From: Deltaproteobacteria bacterium Ga0077550 | GTDB taxonomy: Bacteria > Myxococcota_A > Polyangia > Nannocystales > Nannocystaceae | Reading direction: 5' to 3' | NCBI GenBank assembly: GCA_001464385.1 | Contig: LNFB01000261.1 | Coordinates: forward strand, 1 to 64,000 | DNA length: 64,000 nucleotides | Part shown: piece by piece, positions 1 to 8,400 of the stretch | How positions within the stretch are numbered: the stretch's first letter is position 1 | How the letters are laid out: every line of letters starts with the position of its first letter | The notes under the pieces: model-generated | Seen by the model: only the letters and a program-made list of their open reading frames with translations | Database searches by the model: none | What the model was told of the DNA's origin: nothing | Translations under genes and position numbers: made by a program

Positions 1-329
1 TCCCGGCGGCGGCCGTCGCCCCCGCGCCGGCCCCGCTGGCGCGCCCGCTGTACCTCTACTTCGAGGGTCAGGTCTACGAGGTCAACCAAGACCAGTTCGT
101 GATCGGCCGCGGCTCGAAGTACAGCGACCTGCCGATCAAGGACGCCAACATCTCGCGGCGTCACTGCGCGATCGTGCGGCGCAACGGCCAGTACTACATC
201 AAGGATCTCGAGAGCACGAACGGCGTCGAGTTCAACGGCCAGCGCGTGGACAACCACCTCATCCAAGAGGGCACCGTCTACCGGCTCTGTGATCACGAGC
301 TGCGGTTCTCGTTCATCCCGCCGTCCTGA
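1..329 (+). CDS. FHA-domain protein, C-terminal part (5' end outside window)
   Basis: The reading frame is open from the window edge, so the N-terminus is missing. After an Ala/Pro-rich linker comes a complete forkhead-associated (FHA) domain, which binds phosphothreonine. Visible hallmarks are the IGRG strand near position 100, the SRRH motif and the STNGVEFNG turn, which supply the usual phosphopeptide-contacting Arg, Ser, His and Asn. The protein ends right after the FHA fold, so this is a C-terminal FHA module joined to an unknown N-terminal part. recG starts 8 bases downstream, so the two may be co-transcribed. The FHA call is firm; the role of the whole protein cannot be judged. Confidence 0.85.
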   Translation, partial: PAAAVAPAPAPLARPLYLYFEGQVYEVNQDQFVIGRGSKYSDLPIKDANISRRHCAIVRRNGQYYIKDLESTNGVEFNGQRVDNHLIQEGTVYRLCDHELRFSFIPPS

Positions 330-337
330 TCGCGCCG

Positions 338-2764
338 GTGGCCAAGTCAGCGCGGCGGGCAGCCCCCAAGATCCGGCAGGTCGAGCGCCTGCGCGCGCTG
401 GTGCGACAGGCCGCCGCCGGTGGGTTCGCGGGCGTCGCCGACGACGCGCTCGGAGGCAAGCTCGCCGCCGTGTGGACCGAGGCCGCCCCGTCGTGGGCGG
501 ACCGGCCCGAGTGCGCGCGGGTCGAGCAATCGATCGCCGCGTGGGAGCAGTCGGGCAAGCAGGCCCGCGTCGAGCTCGTCGCGCTGCTGATGCGATTGCT
601 CGCCCAGCTCGGGCCGGCGCCCAAGCCCGTCGCCGCCCCGGTCGCGAGCACGTCGGGCGATCCGCGTGACGCCGGCGTCGAGACGCTGCCGGGCGTCGGT
701 CCGGCGACGGCGGCCCGCCTGCGCGAGCGCGACCTCGTCACGCTCGAGGATCTCGCGATGCTGCTGCCCGCGGCGTACCTCGACCTGCGCCACGATCGCG
801 GCCACGACGAGCTCTGCGAGGGCGACACCGTGACGTTCGTCGCGACCGTCCGCGGCCTGCGTCAGGGCTTCTTCGGCGGGCGGTTCTCCGCCTCGATGGA
901 GCTCGAGCTCGACGCACCGACGGAGCCCAAGCCCCGCATCGTCGCGCGGTGGTTCCAGCCCACCGGTGGTCTGAACCAGTGGGCGAAGGACGGTCGCGTG
1001 CGCGTCATCGGGACCGCGCGGCAGCACCAGGGCAAGTGGTCGTTCGTGCACCCGCAGCTGCGCGACCCGAACCAGCCGATGCCGCCGGTCGCGACCCGCT
1101 ATCCGCTGATCGACGGCGTGCCGCCGGCGACGATCGTGAAGCTCGTGCGCGCCGCGGTGCAGCGCGTCTGCGAGGCCGAGCGCCCCGATCCGCTGCCCGA
1201 GGCGCTGCGCGTGGCCCACGGCTTGCCGGGCTTCGCCGAGGCGCTCGCGTCCGTGCACGACCCCGGCGCCACCGTCGACGACGCGACGCTCGCGGCGCTG
1301 CAGCGCGGCCTGTCCCCGGGCCATCGTCGGCTCGCGTTCGACGAGCTCTACTTCGTGCAGCTCGCCCTCGGGATCGCGCGGCGCCGCTACCAGGACACCG
1401 CGTCGGCGGTGCACGTGCGGGCCGACGCGGCGCTCTGGTCCCGGCTCGGCGAGGCGCTGCCGTTCGCCCCGACCGGCGCGCAGCGGCGCGTCATCGACGA
1501 GATCTTCGCGGCGATGGCCGAGGGCCCACCGATGATGCGCCTGCTGCAGGGCGACGTCGGCTGCGGCAAGACGGCGGTGGCGTTCGCGGCCGCCCTCGGC
1601 GTGGTCGCGCAGGGCGGGCAGGCGGCCGTGATGGCGCCGACCGAAATCCTCGCCGAGCAGCACTTTCGCACGCTGCAGCCGTGGTGCGAGCGCGCCGGGC
1701 TCAAGCTGGCGCTGCTCACCGGCTCGACCAAGGGCGGCGTGCGCGAGAGCCTGGTCGCGATCACGGCGGCGGGCGGCGTCGATCTCATCGTCGGCACCCA
1801 TGCGCTGCTCACCCAGGACGTCGGCTTCGGGCGCCTCGGCCTCGTGGTCATCGACGAGCAGCACCGCTTCGGCGTCGAGCAGCGCGCGCGCCTGCGCGAC
1901 AAGGGGCAGCGCCCGCACCTGCTCGTGATGACCGCGACGCCGATCCCCCGCAGCCTCGCGCTCGTCGCCTACGGTGAGCTCGACCTCAGCGTCATCGACG
2001 AGATGCCGCCGGGGCGCAAACCGCCGGTCACCGAGGTGCTCTACGGGCCGAAGGCGCTGGTGCTCGCGCGCGGCCGGGTGGCCAACCGCGTGCGCGCCGG
2101 CGCCCAGGCCTTCGTGGTCTGCCCGTTGGTGGAGGCCAGCGAGGACCTCGACGTCACCGACGTCGAGGCGACCGCGGCCCGCTTCCGCAAGGCGCTGCCC
2201 GATCACGCGGTCGGGGTCGTGCACGGGCGCATGCACCCGCGCGACAAGGACGCGGTGATGTCCGCGTTCCGCCGCGGCGAGCTCGCGGTGTTGGTCGCGA
2301 CGACGGTCATCGAGGTCGGCGTCGACGTGCCCGCGGCCTCGGCGATCCTCGTCGAGCACGCCGAGCGCTTCGGGCTGTCGCAGCTGCACCAGCTGCGCGG
2401 CCGGGTGGGGCGCGGCGGCGGCGAGGCGATCTGCGTGCTGCACACGCCGGCCTCCGAGACGTCGGAGGTCGGGGCGCGCTTGGCCGTGCTCGCGGCCCAC
2501 GCGGATGGGTTCGCGGTCGCCGAGGCCGACCTGCGCCTGCGCGGTCCTGGCGAGGTGTTCGGTCGCCGCCAGGCCGGGGCGCCGCGCCTGCCGATCCCCC
2601 TCGGCGGTGCCGAGGCGACCGCGCTGATGGTCGACGCCCGCGACGCCGCGCGGGCCGCCCTCGCGGCGTGGCCGGATCTCGCGATCACCTCCGGGCCCGC
2701 GGCGCCGCCGTGGGCCGACGAGCTGCGCCGTCGCCGGGGCGACGGGGTGTTCGTCGAGGCGTGA
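338..2764 (+). CDS. recG: ATP-dependent DNA helicase RecG
   Basis: RecG remodels stalled replication forks and branched DNA by driving reverse branch migration. The 808-residue product has the family order. An N-terminal extension is followed by a helix-hairpin-helix/wedge region (LPGVGPATAARL) and an OB-fold. The helicase motifs then follow: motif I GDVGCGKT at residues 405-412, the DEQHRFG box, TATPIPRSLAL, the motif V region ending TTVIEVGVDVP, and QLRGRVGRG. Motif I has Cys where many RecGs have Ser (GDVGSGKT), a mild variation. It is somewhat longer than the roughly 690 residues of E. coli RecG because of the N-terminal extension. The start is GTG at 338, the first start after the FHA gene stop. 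Confidence 0.97.
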   Translation: MAKSARRAAPKIRQVERLRALVRQAAAGGFAGVADDALGGKLAAVWTEAAPSWADRPECARVEQSIAAWEQSGKQARVELVALLMRLLAQLGPAPKPVAAPVASTSGDPRDAGVETLPGVGPATAARLRERDLVTLEDLAMLLPAAYLDLRHDRGHDELCEGDTVTFVATVRGLRQGFFGGRFSASMELELDAPTEPKPRIVARWFQPTGGLNQWAKDGRVRVIGTARQHQGKWSFVHPQLRDPNQPMPPVATRYPLIDGVPPATIVKLVRAAVQRVCEAERPDPLPEALRVAHGLPGFAEALASVHDPGATVDDATLAALQRGLSPGHRRLAFDELYFVQLALGIARRRYQDTASAVHVRADAALWSRLGEALPFAPTGAQRRVIDEIFAAMAEGPPMMRLLQGDVGCGKTAVAFAAALGVVAQGGQAAVMAPTEILAEQHFRTLQPWCERAGLKLALLTGSTKGGVRESLVAITAAGGVDLIVGTHALLTQDVGFGRLGLVVIDEQHRFGVEQRARLRDKGQRPHLLVMTATPIPRSLALVAYGELDLSVIDEMPPGRKPPVTEVLYGPKALVLARGRVANRVRAGAQAFVVCPLVEASEDLDVTDVEATAARFRKALPDHAVGVVHGRMHPRDKDAVMSAFRRGELAVLVATTVIEVGVDVPAASAILVEHAERFGLSQLHQLRGRVGRGGGEAICVLHTPASETSEVGARLAVLAAHADGFAVAEADLRLRGPGEVFGRRQAGAPRLPIPLGGAEATALMVDARDAARAALAAWPDLAITSGPAAPPWADELRRRRGDGVFVEA

Positions 2765-2802
2765 ATTCGCCGGGGCCCGTGGCCCGCCGGCCGCCCGTGC
2801 GC

Positions 2803-2808
2803 TAAGAA
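2803..2808 (+). promoter_or_regulatory. Possible -10 element and strong RBS of the BFD-like gene
   Basis: TAAGAA at 2803-2808 is followed by the ribosome-binding sequence GGAAGGA (2810-2816), six bases before the ATG at 2823. This gene therefore has a classical Shine-Dalgarno site, unlike many in the window. The -10 assignment is weak because no -35 is obvious. Confidence 0.35.
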
Positions 2809-2822
2809 CGGAAGGACGGGCC

Positions 2823-3065
2823 ATGGGTCGGTTGCTCTGCCATTGCCTCGTCGTCGAAGAGGCCGAGGTCCGTCGGGTGATCCGCCAAGGCGCGCGGACC
2901 CTCGAGGACATCGGCGTGCGGTGCGACGCGGGGACCGGGTGCGGCAGCTGTCGGGCCGGCATCGCGATCCTCCTCGACGAGGAGCTCCGCCGCCGCGCCC
3001 AGCGGGGCGACGCGGACGACGTGCTCGCGCAGCTCGGGCTGTTCGGCACCAAGCCCCAGCCGTAG
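2823..3065 (+). CDS. BFD-like [2Fe-2S] ferredoxin domain protein
   Basis: This small 80-residue protein has the cysteine pattern of the bacterioferritin-associated ferredoxin (BFD/Fer2_BFD) fold: C6-H-C8, then C40-G-S-C43, with one additional Cys at 34. Family members hold a [2Fe-2S] cluster. They either release iron from bacterioferritin or act as redox modules of larger enzymes. No bacterioferritin gene is next to it, so its partner is unknown. The start is well supported by a GGAAGGA ribosome-binding site six bases upstream. The 18 or so residues at the C-terminus are outside the usual domain. The fold assignment is good; the physiological role is inference. Confidence 0.85.
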   Translation: MGRLLCHCLVVEEAEVRRVIRQGARTLEDIGVRCDAGTGCGSCRAGIAILLDEELRRRAQRGDADDVLAQLGLFGTKPQP

Positions 3066-3115
3066 CGCGGTGGGAGTCATGCAACGCGCCGGCGCTCCGG
3101 CCGAAGGGTCCAGGA

Positions 3116-3643
3116 GTGTCGGCACCGCGCCGCGAGTGGGTCACCGGGTCCGTCGTGGTGATCCTGGCGCTCGGGGTGCTGCCCCCGACCGGCGATCCGG
3201 AGCGGGCCACGCCGCACCGCTGCGCCGTGGCCGTGGCGGTCGACGGCGCCTTGCGCTGCGACGACGGGGCGCCGGCCACGGTCGGTGAGCTCTGCGGCCC
3301 GGCCCATCCGCGGGCGTCACAGCCCGTGCACGGCGGCGACGCGATCGACACCACGGCGCTGTGTCAGGACGACGTCGGCCCGTCGCGGATGCCGGCGACC
3401 GACCTCGCGGCGCTGGGTCAGCCGACGTGCCTCAACGGCGCGAGCCTCGAGGAGCTCGAGGGGCTGCCGGGCGTCGGCCCCAAGCTCGCGGCGCGCATCG
3501 TCGCGGCGCGCCCGTTCGACTCGGTCGATGCCCTCGCGGAGGTGCGTGGCGTCGGCCCCGCGACGCTCGATCGCCTGCGCCCTCGTCTCGTCGCGCGGCC
3601 CGCTGAGCAACGCGCGCGCGTGCCTGCGGATCGCCCCCGATGA
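3116..3643 (+). CDS. ComEA-like helix-hairpin-helix protein with N-terminal membrane anchor
   Basis: The 175-residue product begins with a basic stretch and a hydrophobic segment (GSVVVILALGVLPP), consistent with a signal anchor or signal peptide. A spacer with several Cys residues follows. The C-terminal pair of helix-hairpin-helix motifs (LEGLPGVGPKLAARIV and LAEVRGVGPATLDRL) is the ComEA arrangement. ComEA proteins bind double-stranded DNA non-specifically at the cell surface during DNA uptake, but many such proteins have no proven link to competence. I chose the GTG at 3116 because GAAGGG lies about eight bases upstream and it gives a clean signal segment. The gene converges with pepP, with 15 bases between the stops. 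Confidence 0.7.
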   Translation: MSAPRREWVTGSVVVILALGVLPPTGDPERATPHRCAVAVAVDGALRCDDGAPATVGELCGPAHPRASQPVHGGDAIDTTALCQDDVGPSRMPATDLAALGQPTCLNGASLEELEGLPGVGPKLAARIVAARPFDSVDALAEVRGVGPATLDRLRPRLVARPAEQRARVPADRPR

Positions 3644-3658
3644 CCCTGCGATGTCCGA

Positions 3659-5002
3659 TCAGGCGCCGGCCATCACCGCTTCGATGTCGTCGATCGTCTT
3701 GGGCACGCGCCACGTGAGGACCTCGGGCCCCTCGGCGTGGACGAGCACGTCGTCCTCGATCCGGATGCCGCAGCCGCGCAGCTCCGGCGGCGCGGTCTCG
3801 TCGTCGGCGGGGATGTAGAGCCCCGGCTCGACCGTCAGGACGTACCCCGGCTGGAGCGGGCGCGGCTTGCGGGCCAGTGTGTAGTAGCCCGCGTCGTGGA
3901 CGTCGGCCCCGAGCCAGTGACTGGTCCGGTGCATGTAGTAGCGCTTGTACGCCTCGTTCTTCAGGGCCTCGTCGAGGTCGCCGGTGATGAGCCCGAGCCC
4001 GGCGAGGCCCTCGCAGAGGATCCGCAGGCACGTGCGGTGGATGCTGTCGATGTCCCCGCCCACGACCGCGCCAGCGATGCCGGCGCGGTTGGCCCGCAGC
4101 ACGATGTCGTACAGCTCGCGCTGCGCGAGCGAGAACCGGCCGCCGACGGGGGTCGTGCGCGTGATGTCGGCGGCGAACAGGTCGACCTCGGCGCCGGCGT
4201 CGACGAGCAGGAGCTGGCCGTCGCGGAGCTGCGCGTCGTTGTCCACGTAGTGGAGGATCGTCGCATTGTCGCCGCCGCCGACGATCGATCCGTACGCGGA
4301 GCCCTCGGCCCCGCGGCGACGGAACTCGTACTCGAGCAGCGCCTCGATCTGGTACTCGAACACGCCGGGACGCGTCGCTCGCATCGCGGCGAGATGCGCC
4401 TCGGTGCTGATGTCGACGGCGCGGCGCAGGGCGGCGAGCGCCGCCGGATCCTTGACGAGCCGATCCTCGCCGATCGTCGTCCGCGCGTCGCGGAGCACGT
4501 CGGGCGGGGTCTCGCCCCATCGGTTGCGCCGACGCAGGTGATCGATCGCGCGCTGCACCGCGAGCTCGAGCGCGCGCCAGCGACCGAGCGGCACGTGGAC
4601 CTCGGGCACGCCGTCGAGCAGCTTGGGCAGGTGCTCGGCGAGCTCGCCCAGCGGGTGGGCCGCGTCGGCGCCGAAGCGGGCGACCGCACCCTCGGGGCCG
4701 ACGCGCCGGCCCGACCACACCTCGGCCTCGGCGTCGCGCGGCCGCACGAACAGCACGAACTGCGGCGTCGCGCCGCCGCGCAGCACCATCACCGCGCCGG
4801 GTTCGCGCAGCCCGGTGAGGTAGTGGAAGTCGGAGTCCGGCCGGAAGCGGAACTCGGTGTCGTTCGAGCGCGTCCGCAGCTCTCCGCCGTACAGGACGAG
4901 CGCCCCTTCGCCGAGGGTCGCGGCCACGCGCGCGCGGCGTTCGGCGAAGTGGGCGAGGGCGGGCTGGGGATCGCGGGGTGCGTGCGTCTCGAAGGGCACC
5001 AT
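3659..5002 (-). CDS. pepP: Xaa-Pro aminopeptidase (peptidase M24B)
   Basis: Aminopeptidase P removes an N-terminal residue that precedes proline. The 447-residue product has the creatinase-like N-domain followed by the pita-bread fold. The five metal ligands of the family are present: D268 (VDAGAE), D279 (AADITRT), H362 (RTSHWLG), E392 (TVEPGLY) and E416 (IRIEDD). The spacing is the same as in E. coli PepP, shifted by about eight residues. The frame stays open far upstream. I start at the ATG at 5002 because it gives the family length; another ATG at 5020 would add six residues. Neither has a clear ribosome-binding site. Confidence 0.93.
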   Translation of the reverse strand: MVPFETHAPRDPQPALAHFAERRARVAATLGEGALVLYGGELRTRSNDTEFRFRPDSDFHYLTGLREPGAVMVLRGGATPQFVLFVRPRDAEAEVWSGRRVGPEGAVARFGADAAHPLGELAEHLPKLLDGVPEVHVPLGRWRALELAVQRAIDHLRRRNRWGETPPDVLRDARTTIGEDRLVKDPAALAALRRAVDISTEAHLAAMRATRPGVFEYQIEALLEYEFRRRGAEGSAYGSIVGGGDNATILHYVDNDAQLRDGQLLLVDAGAEVDLFAADITRTTPVGGRFSLAQRELYDIVLRANRAGIAGAVVGGDIDSIHRTCLRILCEGLAGLGLITGDLDEALKNEAYKRYYMHRTSHWLGADVHDAGYYTLARKPRPLQPGYVLTVEPGLYIPADDETAPPELRGCGIRIEDDVLVHAEGPEVLTWRVPKTIDDIEAVMAGA

Positions 5003-5430
5003 CGCGCGCGAGCATCGCATGGTGGCCCGCCGCGGGGCGAGGCCGCGGCGCCACGCGTGCGCGGACACACTGGCCCCAAGTCGGGACCCCGGAGGCCCCA
5101 CAGGTTCGCGCGCGCACCGACGATGTCGAGCCCGCGATGGCGAGATTCCTGGCGATGACCACGTCCGCGGCGTCCCTCGATGGTCTCGACGAGGCGGGGA
5201 TCCTCGACGATCCGCTGGCGTTCTGCTGGCCGCTGGCCGGACCGTTCGGCGCGGTGCTGCTGTCGGCGATGGCCTGGCTCTCGATCTGAGTGCGACGGCG
5301 CTGTGTCGGCGTTGCGGGTCGGGCGCCTCCGGCGGCGCGTGACCGTGCGCTGTGCAACGCGTTGCGCCCCATCGACCGGCGCGCCGGCGGTTGCGGACGG
5401 CGGGGCGAACCTGGCAGCTTCGGCGCACAC
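5003..5430. other. Divergent intergenic region between pepP and the glutamate dehydrogenase gene
   Basis: This is a 428-base stretch with no convincing gene. It must hold both divergent promoters, but I find no consensus pair. A perfect 12-base palindrome, GCAACGCGTTGC, lies at 5354-5365, about 65 bases before the dehydrogenase start, and could be an operator. A 50-codon plus-strand frame (5137-5289) ends in a hydrophobic stretch. It has no ribosome-binding site, so I do not call it a gene. Confidence 0.5.
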
Positions 5431-8400
5431 ATGTTCGCCCGCCAGCAAACGAGCCGTCTCGTCCACGAGGTCCAGCAGTCCATCACGACGTACCAGCCGT
5501 CACGGGCGTCGATCGACCGGGAGCAGTTGACCGGCCTGGCCAAGTCCGTGCTCGCCTCGGTCGACGTCCGCGACCTGCGTGGCCTCGGGAGCGCGGAGCT
5601 GCTGCCGCAGCTCGAGGCGCTGCTGTCGGCGATCGCACTGCGCAAGCGCGACGAGATCAAGGTCGTGCTGAACTACCAGGACGCGACCGACACCCTCGTC
5701 GTCGAGACCTGCGTCGAAGATCAGCCGTTCTTGGTGTCGACGCTGCGCGCCGCGCTGGCCAGCGAGCACCTCGACGTGCGTCGCTTCATGAACGCGATCG
5801 TCAAGGTGCAGCGCGACCCCAGCGGCAAGCTCACCGGCATCGGCACGGGCACGGCCGAGTCGGTCATGCGCGCCGAGGTCGGCCTCGCAGGCGGCAGCGC
5901 GGGCCGTGACGGCGGCGGCGTGCCCAACGGCCTCGCCGCACGGATCGAGCACCGCCTGCGCTTGGCGCAGGCGATGGTCGCCGACTTCGCGACGATGAAG
6001 GCCCGCGTGGCGGCGCTGGCCGACGGCTACTTCGCGGCGGCGCACGATCGCACCGCCGACGAGGCGACGGCGCTGCGCGACACCGAGGCGCTGCTGCGGT
6101 GGATCTGCGACGAGAACTCGGTCCTGCTCGCGGTCGAGGAGTACGACGCGCACGGCGAGCCCATCGGGGTGTTCGGCACGAGCCGCGTGTCGCGGCCGCA
6201 GCGTGACCTGCGATTGGTCACCGCCGCCGCGCGCGGCGAGGGGCGTCGCGTCCGGTTCATGCGCAGCGCCGAGGAGTCCCCGGTGCACCGCGCGGGCAAG
6301 CCCGGCCACTTCATCGTCACGCGCTTCGGCGAGGACGGTCGCCCGGCCGGCGCGCTGCTCATCGACGCGTTGTTCACCTACAAGGCGCTGCACACCCCGC
6401 CCGAGCAGATTCCGGTCGTGCACGGCGTCCTGCGCGACCTGCTGAACGATCGGCAGGTCGGCGGCGACTCCGATCGCGGCAAGAACATCACCAACGCGTT
6501 CAACTCGCTCCCGCTCGAGTACCTGCTGTCCGAGGATCGCGAGGCGATCTGGGAACTCACCGATCGCATCCTGCGCGCCGAGGCCGAGGGCGGCAGCGAC
6601 GTCCACATCCGCGTCGGCGAGAACGGCCGCTTCGCGTTCCTGTTCGTGGCGCTGCCCCGCTGGCAGTTCTCCGAGGAGCTGCGCCTGCAGGTGCAGAACG
6701 TCGTGCTCGAGTCCCTGGGCGGCACCTACGCCGACTACGGCGTCTACATCGATCGCTACGACAACGCGGTCTTCCACTTCTACGTCACGGGTGTCGGGCC
6801 GCTGCGCGCCATCGACACCGAGGAACTCCGCGCCCAGGTCCTCGCGTTCGCGCGCTCCTGGACCGACCGGCTCCGCGAGGCGCTTGGCGGCGTCGCCGAG
6901 GGCTCGCGGGTCGACGAGCTGTTCGACATCTACGAGAACGCCTTCACCGACGAGCACAAGCGGCGCTGCGGCGTCGATCGGCTGCGCGGTGACATCCGCT
7001 GCCTCGAGAACCTCCGCGGCGGCGCCGACACGGACTGCGACCTGTACGTCTCGGAGTACGGTGAGCACCCCGGCAGCCTCAACCTCCGCATCTTCTCGCG
7101 CGAGCCGCTGAACCTCAGCCGCGAGCTGCCGGTGCTCAGCCACTTCGGCTTCGAGGTCGTCGACCAGTACACCCGCGACGTCACGCTGCCGGGCATGCGC
7201 TCGGTCGACATGGACAACTTCCGGCTCGAGGTTCGCGAGGATCGCATCGGCCAGATCATGGCCCGGCGCGCGAACGTCACCACGGCGTTCCGCGAGGTAT
7301 TCGCGGGCCGCTGCGGCGACGATGACCTCAACCGCCTCGTCGTCGTCAGCGATCTCAACTCCCACGAGGTCGAGATCCTCCGCGCGTACCTGGCGTACTT
7401 CCACCAGCACGCGCTGCCGTTCGGCGACGACCTCGTCCGCCAGACGATCGTCGACTACCCGAGCGTCGCCGAGGAGCTGATCGACTGGCTCGCCAGCCGC
7501 TTCGATCCCAAGAACGCCAGCGAGGCCGCCGCGGCCGCGAGCGAGGCGTCGCTCGAGCAGGAACTCCGCTCGGTCACCGACTACACCGCCGATCGCGTGC
7601 TCCAGGCGGTCGCCGAGGTCATCCGGGCCACCCGGCGCACCAACGCCTGGGTCGCCGACGTCGCGGGCGGCCAGCCCCTGGCGTTCAAGATCAGCTCGGG
7701 CGAGCTGTCGTTCGGCGCCGAGCCCAAGCCGATGCGCGAGATCTGGGTCTACCACCGCGACTTCGAGGGCGTGCACCTGCGCGGCGGCCGGGTCGCCCGC
7801 GGCGGTCTGCGCTTCTCGGATCGCCCGGACGACTTCCGCACCGAGATCCACGGGCTGATGTCGACGCAGATGGTGAAGAACGTCGTGATCGTGCCGATGG
7901 GCGCCAAGGGCGGCTTCGTGCTGCGCCAGCCCCCGGCGGACCGCGACGAGCTGCGCGCCGCCGGCGACTTCTACTACGAGAAGTTCGTGCGCGCGCTGCT
8001 GTCGGTCACCGACAACCTCGTCGACGGCGTCGCGGTCACGCCCCCCGGCATCCTGCTCTACAAGGAGGGCACGGATCCGTACCTCGTCGTGGCCGCCGAC
8101 AAGGGCACCGCGCACATGTCCGACACCGCCAACCGCGTCAGCGCCGAGCACGGCTTCTGGCTCGACGACGCGTTCGCGTCGGGCGGCTCGGCCGGCTACG
8201 ACCACAAGGCCACGGGCATCACGGCCCGCGGCGCGTGGGAGGCGACCAAGCGCAGCTTCCGCGAGATGGGCGTCGACCCCGAGCGCGACGTCATCACCTG
8301 CGCCGGCGTCGGTGACATGAGCGGCGACGTGTTCGGCAACGGCCTGCTGCGCAGCCGCACGATCAAGCTGCTCGCTGCGTTCAACCACGCGCACATCTTC

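Noticed and set aside
347..3052. A 901-codon minus-strand frame opposite recG
   Set aside because: It is a shadow of recG caused by high GC codon bias; its translation is Arg/His/Gly-rich with no domain.
5137..5289. A 50-codon frame in the pepP-glutamate dehydrogenase gap, ending in a hydrophobic stretch
   Set aside because: No ribosome-binding site, no close -10 element and no recognisable motif; chance frames of this size are common here.
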